Source of the DNA: Paraburkholderia sp. NMBU_R16
Lineage (GTDB): Bacteria; Pseudomonadota; Gammaproteobacteria; Burkholderiales; Burkholderiaceae
Assembly: GCF_013282575.1 (NCBI RefSeq)
Contig: NZ_JAAAYE010000009.1
Location: forward strand, 1-64,000
Length of the DNA: 64,000 bases
Direction: 5' to 3'
Below are positions 1 to 9,093 of this stretch, in pieces (the stretch's first letter is position 1; every line of letters begins with the position of its first letter). Below the pieces are notes generated by a model that ran no database searches, had not been told where the DNA came from, and saw only the letters and a program-made list of their open reading frames with translations. A program made the position numbers and the translations under genes.

Positions 1-420
1 ATGCAACATGCGCCGAGCGTCAATCAACAAACGCTTGTCAGCGTCAATCAACATCGGCATCATCAACCTCGCCGCGACATTCTCATCTTGTTTGTCGCGC
101 GTCTCTCATCCAGATTGTCGCGCCACACTATGCCGTGAGCGTGCGCTCGCCGCTCGCGGCGCCGCGCGGTGCGGACCGGCTATGCCGCGCGTTCCAGGGC
201 GGCGGTCGGGTCGGCGCGGCGGGCATCGATCATCTCGAGCGCGGCCGTTTCGACGAATTCGTTCGCGCGTTCGAGGGGGCTTTCGGCAGTGGGCGTGCGG
301 ACAGCGCGGCGTCATGACGTCGTCGAAGAGGCGACGCGATGCACGAAGGGTTGACCTGAGTCAACGCCAAGCTCCCGCTCGGGTCGATGATGAAATCTTC
401 ATTGACGTAAAGGAGGATTG
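1..420. other. Intergenic/regulatory stretch without convincing gene
   Basis: I find no convincing gene in the first 420 bases. Open frames here are arginine-rich and look like GC-driven shadows. A 13-base direct repeat (AGCGTCAATCAAC) occurs near 17-29 and 41-53. An FNR-like dyad at 351-364 lies just upstream of the small coupled ORF at 421, which suggests this is the promoter region of the cluster that follows. Confidence 0.5.
351..364. promoter_or_regulatory. FNR/ANR-like box
   Basis: The sequence TTGACctgaGTCAA is a perfect dyad with the TTGAY-N4-RTCAA layout of FNR/ANR/CRP-family sites (consensus TTGAT-N4-ATCAA). It ends 56 bases upstream of the ATG at 421. A second such box lies upstream of the PRPP synthetase gene at 3255-3268, which supports a shared oxygen-responsive control. 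This is inference from pattern only. Confidence 0.5.
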
Positions 421-516
421 ATGATGAGCGAGCCAACCAGCAAACTGCCTGTCAAGAAAGCGGACTCGCTCACGCCACGTGAACACGTTGAGTGCAACAG
501 CAAGGAGTTCCCATGA
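421..516 (+). CDS. 31-aa ORF translationally coupled to the next gene
   Basis: The ORF begins ATGATGAGC directly after a very strong ribosome-binding site (AAAGGAGGATTG at about 409-420) and encodes 31 residues, polar and charged, with no recognised domain. Its TGA overlaps the ATG of the next gene (ATGA at 513-516). It may be a real small protein or a leader ORF whose translation feeds the downstream gene. I do not recognise a family. Confidence 0.45.
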   Translation: MMSEPTSKLPVKKADSLTPREHVECNSKEFP

Positions 517-1007
517 ACGATCACATGAGGCCCTTCAAGCCGGGGGACCACAGAGACGTGTATCCCGGGCTCGAGCAAGATCCTTACGCGCTGAGGGGCA
601 AACTTCCCGAACCCGCGGTTTGCAAGATCTGCGGCGCCGTCCATCAGGGCGGACGCTGGCAATGGGCGAAGGCCCCCAAAGGCGCCGAAAAGGTTCTCTG
701 CACCGCGTGCCGTCGCACAGCGGATCAACTGCCGGCCGGGTATGTCCATATCGACGGCGAGTTCGCGGCTGCGCACCACGAAGAGGTGTTGCGGATCGTG
801 TGCGCACATGAAGCACGCGCGAAGGCCGAGCACCCGATGCAGCGGATCATGTCTGTGAGCGAGGATGATGGAACGACGGTTGTGACCACGACGGACCTTC
901 ACTTGGCCCGCGACATCGGCACGATGCTGAAGTCGGCGTTCCAGGGCGAACTCGAGTTGAAATACGGCCGTGACGAGTCGCTCGTGCGCGTCTATTGGCG
1001 ACGTTAG
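513..1007 (+). CDS. BCAM0308-like zinc-ribbon protein
   Basis: This 164-aa soluble protein carries two CxxC pairs, CKIC at about residues 36-39 and CTAC about 30 residues later, which form a likely zinc ribbon. A C-terminal alpha/beta part ends in a basic YWRR tail. It resembles the Burkholderia BCAM0308 family, which in B. cenocepacia belongs to the low-oxygen-activated lxa locus; its molecular role is not established. The ATG at 513 is chosen because it overlaps the stop of the preceding 31-aa ORF and has AAGGAG at 502-507. The FNR-like box upstream fits an oxygen-limitation role. Confidence 0.7.
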   Translation: MNDHMRPFKPGDHRDVYPGLEQDPYALRGKLPEPAVCKICGAVHQGGRWQWAKAPKGAEKVLCTACRRTADQLPAGYVHIDGEFAAAHHEEVLRIVCAHEARAKAEHPMQRIMSVSEDDGTTVVTTTDLHLARDIGTMLKSAFQGELELKYGRDESLVRVYWRR

Positions 1008-1094
1008 CGAGGCGAGCGTGACACCGCGTACGTCCTACCCTATCGAGCGCGCGCAATTGCTCGGGGCGGCACGAGGCGTGACGGAAGCCGCGTT

Positions 1095-2198
1095 GTGAGC
1101 AGGGAGAGACGCGCACGCGACATGGACAGCTCCGCGATCCGGAGGCGCGGCACCGTCTCGCTCGCCACGAAGGTGAGGCTGCTGAGCGATCCGCGGACCT
1201 GGCCGGAGTGCCCGCGCATGGTGACGGCGCTCGAAACCCATATGTCATGGGTTTTTCTGACCGTCGAGCATGCGTGGAAGCTGAAGAAGCCTGTTCACTA
1301 CGGGGAACTGGACTTCCGTCGTTTGAGCGCGAGGCAGCATTTCTGCGGCGAAGAGGTTCGCTTGAACCGGCGTCTCGCGCCGTCGGTTTATCTCGACGCG
1401 GTCCCGCTTGTCGTGGATGCTCACGGGGCGCTTAGGCCCGGCGGTGACGGCCGCGTGGTCGACTGGCTCGTGAAGATGCGGCGTCTGCCCGCGAGCGCGA
1501 TGCTCGATGCGCTGCTGGATAGCGCTCGCGTGACGCGGCGCGATGTGCGCCGGATCGTTCGGCATCTCGTCGCCTTCTATCGAACCCAACCCGCCGCCCC
1601 GATGAGCGGCGCGGCCTACAGGCGGCGCCTGCGCGAGGGCATCGACGCCAACGAAAGCGAGCTGCGTCACCCCGGGTGTTCGCCGTCTACGGAAGCCATT
1701 GCCGCGCTATGCGCTACGCAGCGTGCGTTGCTCGTTCGCCGGCGCGATCTGTTCGACCGGCGCATCGACGCAGGCCGGGTGGTCGAAGGCCACGGAGACT
1801 TGCGCCCGGAGCACGTCTATCTTGGACTACCGTTCGCGATCATCGACTGCCTCGAATTTTCGAAGGATCTGCGAACGCTCGACATCGCCGACGAGCTCGG
1901 CTTCCTGGCGCTGGAGGGCGAGCGGGTGGGCGTTCCCGAACTCGGCGCCGCGCTGTTTGCCGCATACGGCGAAGCCACCGGCGACACGCCGCCGCCCGTG
2001 CTGGTGCATTTTTACCAGAGCTATCGTGCCGCGATCCGCGCCAAGCTCGCGCTATGGCATCTGCGCGAACCCGCCTACCGGGATTCGGCGCATTGGCGCG
2101 CGAAGGCGCAGTGTTATCTGGAGCTCGCGCAGCGGCATATCGAACACTGCGCGAGCGCCCTGACGCCGGATGCTGTCAGCGCTGAAGCAGTGCGTTGA
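1095..2198 (+). CDS. COG2187-type aminoglycoside phosphotransferase-like protein
   Basis: This protein of up to 367 aa has the APH-like kinase fold of COG2187. Visible motifs are a Brenner-type catalytic segment HGDLRPEHV and the following metal-binding stretch IIDCLEFSKDLR with an ADELGFLALE helix. The usual N-terminal pattern METHMSWVFL...AWKLKKPV is present. Larger relatives carry a C-terminal P-loop kinase domain that is absent here. The GTG at 1095 is the longest start; the ATG at 1122 (MDSS) is an alternative, and neither has a strong ribosome-binding site. The 3' end overlaps the convergent PRPP synthetase gene by 23 bases. The substrate is unknown. Confidence 0.7.
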   Translation: MSRERRARDMDSSAIRRRGTVSLATKVRLLSDPRTWPECPRMVTALETHMSWVFLTVEHAWKLKKPVHYGELDFRRLSARQHFCGEEVRLNRRLAPSVYLDAVPLVVDAHGALRPGGDGRVVDWLVKMRRLPASAMLDALLDSARVTRRDVRRIVRHLVAFYRTQPAAPMSGAAYRRRLREGIDANESELRHPGCSPSTEAIAALCATQRALLVRRRDLFDRRIDAGRVVEGHGDLRPEHVYLGLPFAIIDCLEFSKDLRTLDIADELGFLALEGERVGVPELGAALFAAYGEATGDTPPPVLVHFYQSYRAAIRAKLALWHLREPAYRDSAHWRAKAQCYLELAQRHIEHCASALTPDAVSAEAVR

Positions 2199-3201
2199 TC
2201 GAACCGCCGCCGTGCAGGCGTTCGATCGCCTGCGCAAAGAGTACGCTGCAGTCGATTACGGTGAGTTTGTCTTTGAGTGTGCCGTCGGGCACGCGAAACG
2301 CCGGTACGCTATTCGTCACCACGACGCCGGTCAATGCCTCGGCCCCGAGCGCCTCGGGCGCGGACCCTACGAACAAGCCGTGCGACGCCGCGGCGTACAC
2401 GGCCTTTGCGCCGAGCGCGCGGCAATCCCTTGCCGTCGCGGCGAGGGTGCCGCCTGTGCTGATGAGGTCGTCGACGATGACCGCGCAGCGATTCCTGACA
2501 TCGCCGACGATCGGCTCGTGCGTGAGTACCCCCAGCGCGCGCAGCTTGCCAGCAAAGGCCGCCGAGACGGTGCGGCCGAGGGCGAGCGCAAGACGCTCGC
2601 GGAAATCGTCCGCGCGCCTGACGCCGCCCGCGTCGGGCGACACCACGACCACATCCTCGTCGCGCAAGCGCGGCACGAACCAGGAGACGAATAGCCCGTT
2701 CGCTTCCAGATGCTCGGTGCGGCAGCGGAACGCGTTCTGATACGCAGCGAGGTTGTGCACGTCGAGCGTGACGATCCGATCAGCGCCTACCGATTCGATG
2801 AGGCTTGCGACGTAGCGTGTCGTGACAGGGTCGCGCGGCTGTGACTTCTTGTCCTTGCGCGCATAGCAGAGGTAAGGCACGACCGCCGTGACGCTGCTCG
2901 CCGACGCATCTTTGAGCGCGCCGATGAAAAAGAGCAGCCTGCAGAGCTTGTCGTTCACGCTTTGCTCGCCTTCGCCGTATAGAGAATGGACGACATAAAC
3001 ATCGCGCCCCCGTACGCTGATGAGCGGCCGGGCTTTGTGCTCGCCGTCCTCGAAGCCGCGTTCCTCGTGTTGGGAGAGGGCGAGGCCGAGGTGTCGCGCC
3101 ACGCTTTCCCCGAGGGCGCGGCTCGCGTCCAACGCAAAGATGATCGGATCGGCTGCAATCATGGTGGCGAACATGGCCTTGGCGGAGACCGGGGACCGCA
3201 T
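2176..3201 (-). CDS. Ribose-phosphate pyrophosphokinase (PRPP synthetase) paralogue
   Basis: This 341-aa enzyme would make 5-phosphoribosyl-1-pyrophosphate from ribose 5-phosphate and ATP. It shows the family landmarks: the FEDGEH segment, the YLCYARKDKK flexible-loop region, a VSPDAGGVRRA motif, and the PRPP-binding loop VIVDDLISTGGTL. Housekeeping Prs is normally near 315 aa and adjacent to ispE/pth, so this is likely a second, accessory copy. An in-frame ATG lies at 3174 (MFATM), and either start is possible. An FNR-like box 54 bases upstream suggests low-oxygen induction, as for PRPP-related genes in the lxa locus. Confidence 0.85.
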   Translation of the reverse strand: MRSPVSAKAMFATMIAADPIIFALDASRALGESVARHLGLALSQHEERGFEDGEHKARPLISVRGRDVYVVHSLYGEGEQSVNDKLCRLLFFIGALKDASASSVTAVVPYLCYARKDKKSQPRDPVTTRYVASLIESVGADRIVTLDVHNLAAYQNAFRCRTEHLEANGLFVSWFVPRLRDEDVVVVSPDAGGVRRADDFRERLALALGRTVSAAFAGKLRALGVLTHEPIVGDVRNRCAVIVDDLISTGGTLAATARDCRALGAKAVYAAASHGLFVGSAPEALGAEALTGVVVTNSVPAFRVPDGTLKDKLTVIDCSVLFAQAIERLHGGGSINALLQR

Positions 3202-3254
3202 CGAGGCCGGTGGCCCGGGAAGTATTCAGTGTGGCCGCGTCCTGTCGTCCATGA

Positions 3255-3268
3255 TTGATGTAAGTCAA
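3255..3268. promoter_or_regulatory. FNR/ANR-like box upstream of PRPP synthetase
   Basis: TTGATgtaaGTCAA matches TTGAT-N4-ATCAA except for one base and lies 54 bases upstream of the minus-strand start at 3201, a spacing compatible with activation. It pairs with the box at 351-364, so the 421-3201 genes may form one oxygen-regulated unit. Confidence 0.55.
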
Positions 3269-3393
3269 CGGCTTGCCTTGCAACACCCGGGACGCTCGTC
3301 TGACCGGGAATGGAGCCACGGGCGGCGCTTGGTCCGCTCCTGCTGGTTCTGGAAGAAATCCGTAAAGTGATCGTTCGCCTTGATTGACCGCAG

Positions 3394-4335
3394 TTACATA
3401 CCGAGGACTCGATTTCCGCCCGCCTTCGGATCGGCGTACGCGCGCAGCGCCTTCAGCGCCACGGCCACCGCGGCCCGATTTTCGTTCTCCGCGTGCCAGT
3501 AGATCGATACAGAGCCGGAGCCCTGCAATTTCATCGGCAGGATCTGAAGCGCGTTCAACTGTTGGAAGCGGAGTGCTGGCCGATGTGAGGCGACGCCCAG
3601 CAAATCCGTGTTGTTCAACAGCGTGAGGTTCAGAACCGACGAATTGGATTCGACGCAATGAGTCGGCAGCGTGCGCCCGGCGGCTGCGAGCGCCGCCTCC
3701 AGCGCATTGCGCACCGGTGTGCCTTGCGGCCAGACGACCCACGAGTAGGCGAGCACGTCGTCCCACTCGAGCGTGGCCTTTTGCGTCAACGGATGATGGG
3801 GACGGGCGACGAAGTCGATTAGTTCTGTATAGAGCGTCTCGCTTTGCAACTGCGCGTCTTCGTACTGCTCCCCCGAGCGGCCCACGACGATATCGAGCTC
3901 GCCGCGAGCCAGCTGCGGCATCAGCTGGTTCATCGTGCTTTCGACGAGACGCACCTGCGCCCGCGGCATGCACGCGAGCAGCCGCGACACGGCGAGCGGC
4001 ACCGTGTCCGCCGCCGCTACGCCCGACGTGCCGATGCTCACGAGGCCACTGCCGCCTTCGCGCAGCGCATGCATGTCGTCGCGGGCGGTGTCGAGATGGG
4101 CTTCGATGCGCCGCGCGTGCTCGATCAGCGCCTCGCCGGGTGCTGTGGGCCGCAAGCCTCGCGCATGCCGCTCGAAAAGGGGCAGGCCGACGTCGTTCTC
4201 CAGCTCTTTCAGCCATTTCGACAGCGCCGGCTGCGTCGTATTGAGCGCCGTGGCCGATTGGCTCAGGTTGCCCGTTTCCGCCAGGCTCAGCAGCAATTGC
4301 AGGTGTCGCAGACGCAGACGGTATGTCCAGTCCAT
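3394..4335 (-). CDS. LysR-family transcriptional regulator
   Basis: This 313-aa protein has an N-terminal winged HTH (residues about 5-65, with [20 protein letters not shown] typical of LysR HTHs) and a C-terminal periplasmic-binding-like effector domain. It is transcribed divergently from the gentisate operon across a 193-base gap, the standard arrangement for a LysR activator of an aromatic catabolic operon. The GbpR-like N-terminus ([21 protein letters not shown]) fits this class. The likely inducer is gentisate or a precursor (inference). Confidence 0.85.
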   Translation of the reverse strand: MDWTYRLRLRHLQLLLSLAETGNLSQSATALNTTQPALSKWLKELENDVGLPLFERHARGLRPTAPGEALIEHARRIEAHLDTARDDMHALREGGSGLVSIGTSGVAAADTVPLAVSRLLACMPRAQVRLVESTMNQLMPQLARGELDIVVGRSGEQYEDAQLQSETLYTELIDFVARPHHPLTQKATLEWDDVLAYSWVVWPQGTPVRNALEAALAAAGRTLPTHCVESNSSVLNLTLLNNTDLLGVASHRPALRFQQLNALQILPMKLQGSGSVSIYWHAENENRAAVAVALKALRAYADPKAGGNRVLGM

Positions 4336-4528
4336 CGCGCAGTCCTCCGGTCACGATGTCACCAGGATTCCGGAGGTATATCCGAAAACACATGGATTAG
4401 ATGATTTAACCATTTTACTAAGCATAGGTCTATCGCATATAAATAGCGCACAAGGTCCATCGAACCATCTATTCAATGCGGCGCCTGTACATCGCATCCG
4501 CCTAACGAGACACCGAAACGAGACGCAC

Positions 4529-5575
4529 ATGGCCAACAATCGTCCGGGCGCATCGCGCGCGGCCTACTACGAACAGATCGCCCGCCAGCATATGGCTGCG
4601 CTATGGGAATCGCTGCACAGCCTCGTTCCGAAAGCGCCGCAGCCGAAGGCTCGGCCCGCGATCTGGAAGTACGCACAGGTACGCGACCTCGTGATGGAGG
4701 CGGGTGGGGTGATCAGCGCCGAGGAAGCCGTTCGCCGCGTGCTGGTGCTCGAAAATCCCGGGCTGCCCGGCAAGTCGAGCATGACGCCGAACCTCTATGC
4801 GGGGCTTCAGCTGATTCTGCCCGGCGAGATCGCCCCCAGCCACCGTCATACGCAGTCGGCGCTGCGCTTCATCGTCGAGGGCAAGGGCGCGTGGACGGCC
4901 GTCGACGGCGAGCGGACGACGATGCGTCCCGGCGACTTCATCATCACGCCGTCGTGGACGTGGCACGACCACGGCAATCCGTCGATGGAAGAAGGGGGCG
5001 AGCCCGTGGTCTGGCTCGATGGCCTCGATATTCCGCTCGTCGCGCAGATGGACGCAGGTTTCGCCGAGAACTACCCTGAGGCGACCCAACCCATCTCGCG
5101 TCCCGAAGGCGACAGTTTCGCGAGATTCGGTCACAACATGGTGCCGATGCGGCATCGCGTGTCCGATCCGACGTCACCGATTTTCAGCTACCCGTATGAA
5201 CGCAGCCGCGAAGCGCTCGATGCGCTGTACCGCAACGGCGAGCTCGACGACTGGGACGGCGTGAAGCTGCGCTACGTCAACCCGGCGACGGGGGGCTGGC
5301 CGATGCCAACGATTGCCACTTTCATGCAGTACCTGCCGGCCGGCTTTACGGGCCGCGCCTATCGCAGCACGGACGCCACCGTGTATTGCGTCGTCGAAGG
5401 CACGGGCAGCGTGAAGATCGGCAGCGACGAATTCACGTTCGAGCCACATGACGTTTTCGTCGCGCCATCGTGGGAGCCCGTGCAACTTTCGGCGTCGAAG
5501 GAAAGCGTGTTGTTCAGCTACTCGGACCGTCCGGTGCTCGCCGCGCTGAATCTGCTGCGCGAAGAGCGCAGCTAG
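4529..5575 (+). CDS. Gentisate 1,2-dioxygenase
   Basis: This 348-aa bicupin dioxygenase opens the ring of gentisate (2,5-dihydroxybenzoate) to maleylpyruvate using Fe(II). The N-terminal cupin shows the metal-binding signature [16 protein letters not shown], later followed by [11 protein letters not shown] second cupin lies at residues about 245-340 ([16 protein letters not shown]). The length is typical. The ATG at 4529 starts MANNRPG; longer in-frame extensions run through the intergenic region and are rejected. It is the first gene of a three-gene pathway operon whose next two products complete the route to fumarate and pyruvate. Confidence 0.9.
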   Translation: MANNRPGASRAAYYEQIARQHMAALWESLHSLVPKAPQPKARPAIWKYAQVRDLVMEAGGVISAEEAVRRVLVLENPGLPGKSSMTPNLYAGLQLILPGEIAPSHRHTQSALRFIVEGKGAWTAVDGERTTMRPGDFIITPSWTWHDHGNPSMEEGGEPVVWLDGLDIPLVAQMDAGFAENYPEATQPISRPEGDSFARFGHNMVPMRHRVSDPTSPIFSYPYERSREALDALYRNGELDDWDGVKLRYVNPATGGWPMPTIATFMQYLPAGFTGRAYRSTDATVYCVVEGTGSVKIGSDEFTFEPHDVFVAPSWEPVQLSASKESVLFSYSDRPVLAALNLLREERS

Positions 5576-5653
5576 ACGGGCGCATCCTTGATCTTTGCGC
5601 GCCCGATCACAGGGCGCGTCCTCCATCCTTTCACTCGTCGAGTCGACCCCATC

Positions 5654-6352
5654 ATGACTTTTGTTTTCACTCCTGAAGCGCCCGTCGCCGTTCCCGTCGC
5701 CGGTCGCGACGCTCAATTCGCAGTGCGCCGCGTCTATTGCGTGGGCCGCAACTACGCGGCGCATGCGCGTGAAATGGGCTTCGATCCCGATCGCGAGCCG
5801 CCGTTCTTTTTCTGCAAGCCCGGCGATGCCGTCGTCCCTGTCGCCTATGGCGAAACGCTTGAACTGATTTATCCGTCGCAGACGCAGAACTATCACTACG
5901 AAGCGGAACTCGTTGCCGTGATCGGAAAGGGTGGGGCGGACATCGAAGTCGAGCAGGCCCTCGATCACGTGTGGGGCTACGCCGTCGGCGTCGATATGAC
6001 CCGTCGAGACCTGCAGATGAAGATGCGCGAAATGGGGCGCCCCTGGGAAATCGGCAAGGCGTTCGATCGTTCGGCGCCGATGGGCCCGATTCATCCCGCA
6101 AGCGCTGTCGGCCACATCCAAAACGCGGGACTGTGGTTGACCGTCAACGGCGAGACGAAGCAAAAGAGCGATGTGTCGCATCTGATCTGGTCGGTCGCGG
6201 AGACGGTCGCCTACCTGTCGAAGTTCTTCCGCCTCGAACCGGGTGACGTCATTTTCACAGGCACGCCGGAGGGCGTCGGCGCGGTGAAGGCGGGCGATCT
6301 GATGAAGATCGGCATCGAACATCTGGGTGAATTGGCCGTTCGCATCGTTTGA
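5654..6352 (+). CDS. Fumarylpyruvate hydrolase (FAH family)
   Basis: This 232-aa fumarylacetoacetate-hydrolase-family enzyme most likely cleaves fumarylpyruvate to fumarate and pyruvate, the last step of the glutathione-dependent gentisate pathway. Family features include RVYCVGRNYAAHAREMG, the acidic metal-binding residues in YHYEAELVAVIGKG and GVDMTRRDLQ, and the C-terminal FTGTPEGVG. The ATG at 5654 is preferred over upstream in-frame codons that lie in the spacer. It sits between the dioxygenase and the isomerase genes, which fixes the pathway assignment better than sequence alone. Confidence 0.88.
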   Translation: MTFVFTPEAPVAVPVAGRDAQFAVRRVYCVGRNYAAHAREMGFDPDREPPFFFCKPGDAVVPVAYGETLELIYPSQTQNYHYEAELVAVIGKGGADIEVEQALDHVWGYAVGVDMTRRDLQMKMREMGRPWEIGKAFDRSAPMGPIHPASAVGHIQNAGLWLTVNGETKQKSDVSHLIWSVAETVAYLSKFFRLEPGDVIFTGTPEGVGAVKAGDLMKIGIEHLGELAVRIV

Positions 6353-6385
6353 CGCAGGGCATCCCTATCAACGGAAGACACGGCC

Positions 6386-7027
6386 GTGCAACTTCATAGT
6401 TTCTTCAACAGCTCGACCTCATACCGCGTGCGCATTGCGCTGGCACTCAAGGGCCTCGCGTACGACACGCTGCCCGTCAACATTCGGATCGGCGAACATC
6501 GCGCGACCGACTATGTGGCGAACGTGAATCCATCGGCGTCGGTGCCGGCGCTGATCGACGGCGAATTCAGTCTGGGCCAGTCGCTGGCGATCCTCGACTA
6601 TCTCGACCGGAAATATCCCGATCCGCGCCTCATTCCGCTGGAACCGGAACGGCGGGCGCGCGTGCTCGAACTGGCAACAGCCATTTCGTGCGACATCCAT
6701 CCGATCAACAACCTGCGCGTCTTGCGTTATCTGGAAACGGAGCTGAAAGTTACGCCGCAACAGAAAACACAGTGGTATCGACACTGGGTTACGGAGGGCA
6801 TGGCTGCCGTCGAGCGCCTGCTCGAACGCAGCAACGAGGGCCCGTGGTGCTTCGGCGCGCAGCCTACGCTAGCGGACGTGTGCCTGGTACCGCAGATGGC
6901 CAACGCGTTGCGTGTGGACTGCAGCCTCGGGGCGTACAAGCGCAGCCTGGCGGTCTATGAGCACGCATCGCGAGACGCTGCATTCGTTGCCGCGCAGCCG
7001 CAGCGTCAGCCCGATTACGTGGCTTGA
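6386..7027 (+). CDS. Maleylpyruvate isomerase (zeta-class GST)
   Basis: This 213-aa glutathione-S-transferase-fold protein would isomerise maleylpyruvate to fumarylpyruvate using glutathione. The N-terminal thioredoxin-like domain has the zeta-class signature SSTSYRVRIALALKG with the catalytic serine, then NPSASVPALIDG and LGQSLAILDYLD for glutathione binding. The all-alpha domain shows CDIHPINNLRVL. It starts at GTG (6386), about 14 bases after GGAAG. Operon position after the dioxygenase and hydrolase supports the gentisate rather than the homogentisate pathway. Confidence 0.88.
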   Translation: MQLHSFFNSSTSYRVRIALALKGLAYDTLPVNIRIGEHRATDYVANVNPSASVPALIDGEFSLGQSLAILDYLDRKYPDPRLIPLEPERRARVLELATAISCDIHPINNLRVLRYLETELKVTPQQKTQWYRHWVTEGMAAVERLLERSNEGPWCFGAQPTLADVCLVPQMANALRVDCSLGAYKRSLAVYEHASRDAAFVAAQPQRQPDYVA

Positions 7028-7139
7028 ATGTGTCGGACCGAAGGCGATGCGCTTCGAATAGAGGATCGTCATGCAAAATGCGCTGATTGCGGCCGCTGCT
7101 TCAATGACGATCGATCGAACCCACGACAACGTCGTGCTC

Positions 7140-7565
7140 TCAATCGACTGATGTTCCGCAGTGGCTTGTTTCAGGCAGTTCCGATATCGAACCCTTGAAG
7201 AGTGCCTTGAACTTCGGGCACTCCACCAGCGGCGTATGCGTGCAACTCGCCGCGTGCCTCAGGCCATCGCGCATTCGCGAGAGCCGTGCGATCTCTTCGT
7301 CGAGTCGTTCGGCCTGCTCCGCCATTCGCGCTTGCAGATCGACATTGTTCGGCGTTGCGGCTAAGAAGCGTCCGATCTGTGCAAGCGTGAAACCTGCTGC
7401 TCGTGCGCAACTGATAAGTGCCAGCCGGCTGACCACTTCTGGATCGAAAGTGCGACGCAATCCGTTTCGGCCTCTCGAGACGATCAATTTCCGCTTCTCG
7501 TAGTACCGAAGCGCGGACGGCGCGAGGCCAGATTGCCTGGCGACCTCGGCGATATCGAGGAGCAT
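7140..7565 (-). CDS. MerR-family transcriptional regulator
   Basis: This 141-aa protein has the MerR HTH at its N-terminus (MLLDIAEVARQSGLAPSALR, then YYEKRKLI) and a coiled-coil dimerisation helix rich in L/E/R. Two cysteines follow (CTHTPLVECPKF), which could bind an effector. The ATG at 7565 is preferred over the upstream 7607 start because GGGAGGG lies 5 bases before it. It faces the broken esterase gene across a promoter with a 19-base spacer, the hallmark of MerR activation. Confidence 0.82.
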   Translation of the reverse strand: MLLDIAEVARQSGLAPSALRYYEKRKLIVSRGRNGLRRTFDPEVVSRLALISCARAAGFTLAQIGRFLAATPNNVDLQARMAEQAERLDEEIARLSRMRDGLRHAASCTHTPLVECPKFKALFKGSISELPETSHCGTSVD

Positions 7566-7577
7566 GGCGGCCCTCCC

Positions 7578-7608
7578 TTGACTTGAACCGAGCTTCAATT
7601 TGCACAAT
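7578..7608 (+). promoter_or_regulatory. MerR-type promoter with 19-bp spacer
   Basis: A -35 TTGACT (7578-7583) and a -10-like CACAAT (7603-7608) are separated by exactly 19 bases, as expected for MerR-activated promoters. The spacer contains the dyad TTGAA-ccgagc-TTCAA. It drives the esterase remnant at 7649, which keeps its AAGGAGA ribosome-binding site at 7634-7640. The regulator gene lies immediately on the opposite side. Confidence 0.65.
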
Positions 7609-7648
7609 GGCTGAACCCTTGTCGATCCTAGCTAAGGAGATCTGCGCC

Positions 7649-8193
7649 ATGCCATTGCACCCTGAAGCACATGCACATCTTGAACGCCTTGCAAAGACCA
7701 GCTTTGCGGAACTACACACGCTCCCGCCGGAGCGAATCCGAGAGGGAATGCGACGCATGGCCAAGAGCCTCGGTGAGCCCGAGACCGTCGCCGATGTCAA
7801 AGATCGAACGATCCGCACGGACCGCGGCGATCTCACTATTCGCGTCTATCACCCGGCGCGGGCGAAGTCCGGCCTTATATCAGCCGTGTCACGCAAAACT
7901 GGTTCATGAACAACTATCTCAACAGCGAAGAGGAGAAGCTCGATCCGCTCGTATCGCCGCTGCTTGCGCCGAACCTCGCGGGCCTGCCTGCTGCCTTCAT
8001 CATTACCGCCGAATATGATGCCCTGCGTGACGAAGGGGAGGGATATGGCGAACGTCTCCGCGAGGCCGGCGTCACCGTTGCGGTGAAGCGATATGAGGGG
8101 ATGATTCATGAATTCATCCGATGGCCGTTCGACGAGAGCAAGCGGGCGCTGGGCGATGCCACCGATGCATTGCGTGCCGCGTTCGGTCTTTGA
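7649..8193 (+). pseudogene. Alpha/beta hydrolase (acetyl esterase/HSL type) with internal deletion and frameshift
   Basis: The 5' part encodes an HSL-type esterase N-terminus (LHPEAHAHLERLAKTS... to DLTIRVYHPARAKS) and then shifts frame near 7865. The 3' part, in another frame from about 7874, encodes the C-terminus: YISRVTQNWFMNNYL, LVSPLLAPNLAGLPAAFIIT, AEYDALRDEGEGY with the catalytic Asp, and GMIHEF with the catalytic His. The middle, including the HGGG oxyanion hole and the GDSAGG nucleophile elbow (roughly 130-150 residues in relatives), is missing. A single out-of-frame deletion explains this. The promoter and ribosome-binding site are intact, so a short truncated peptide may still be made. 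Confidence 0.8.
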
Positions 8194-8319
8194 GTTCCGA
8201 ACCGTGACGCGTCGAGCTCACATTGAGGGTGCGCGCGGCAGTGAATCTGCCGAATAGCCAGCGCCGTTGCCTCGCGAGCGCGCGCAACGCAGGCTTGCAC
8301 GCGTTGTTGGACGGCCGCT

Positions 8320-9093
8320 TCAGGCCTTCCGACGCCCCTTTGCGACAGGTTCTCTATTCACTCGTAACCTGAACTGAAACGTATCGCCCTTGAAATACAG
8401 GTATTCGAAGTCGATGGGGCGATCGTTGCTGTCGTGCGTCAGCCGTTCGACGCGGAGCACCGGTGCATCGCGTTTGATCTCGAGTGCCCGTGCAACAGGG
8501 GAGCGTGCGGGTATAGCGTTGATGCTCAGGTCCGCGCTGCCCAGGGCAATGCCGCAGTCGTTCTCGAGCATGAGAAAGATGTCGCGCGTGGCGAGATCGG
8601 CACGCATCAGCTTCTTGCCGAGAGATTCGGGCAGGAAGGTAATTTCGTAGGAGGTCGCCTCGCGATTGAGCAGGCGCACACGATGAATCTCCGCCACCTT
8701 CTCGCCCTCGTGAAGCATGAGCTTCGCGGCGACCTCGGCGTTGGCTGGAACGAAAGTGAAAGAGACCACGCGATTGACGATCTCGTGTCCTTCGCTCGAC
8801 ATGGCCTCGGCGAAGCCTTGCAGGGACGTGATGTTCTGCGCCGCTTTGGGCTGTGACACGAATGAGCCCTTGCCGTGCACCTTGAAGATCAGCCCTTCCT
8901 TCTGAAGATCGCCGAGCGCCTGCCGGATCGTGATGCGGCTCACCTCGAACATCGCCTGCAGTTCGCTCTCCGAGGGCATGCGGCTATGCGGCGGGTACCT
9001 TCCGTCGAGGATACCGCTACGCAGCGTATCTTTGATTTGCTGATAGAGCGGAATCGGCGAGTCGGGTTCGAAGGCGATCTGGCTTGTCTGCAT
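8320..9093 (-). CDS. GntR-family regulator with UTRA domain (HutC subfamily)
   Basis: This 257-aa repressor has an N-terminal winged HTH (PLYQQIKDTLRSGILDGRYP, then RITIRQALGDLQKEGL) and a C-terminal UTRA ligand-binding domain (LQGFAEAMSSEGHEIVNRVV to the end). It is divergent from the cad-like gene and upstream of the sulfatase operon. The same operator-like sequence occurs before both of those units at 9400 and 10218, so it may control them. The ligand is unknown; a sulfonate or sulfate ester would fit the context (inference). Confidence 0.85.
   Translation of the reverse strand: MQTSQIAFEPDSPIPLYQQIKDTLRSGILDGRYPPHSRMPSESELQAMFEVSRITIRQALGDLQKEGLIFKVHGKGSFVSQPKAAQNITSLQGFAEAMSSEGHEIVNRVVSFTFVPANAEVAAKLMLHEGEKVAEIHRVRLLNREATSYEITFLPESLGKKLMRADLATRDIFLMLENDCGIALGSADLSINAIPARSPVARALEIKRDAPVLRVERLTHDSNDRPIDFEYLYFKGDTFQFRLRVNREPVAKGRRKA

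Noticed and set aside
2780-4393. Long minus-strand frame of 537 codons over the PRPP and LysR genes
   Set aside because: Arginine-rich shadow frame overlapping two well-supported genes, with no domain motifs.
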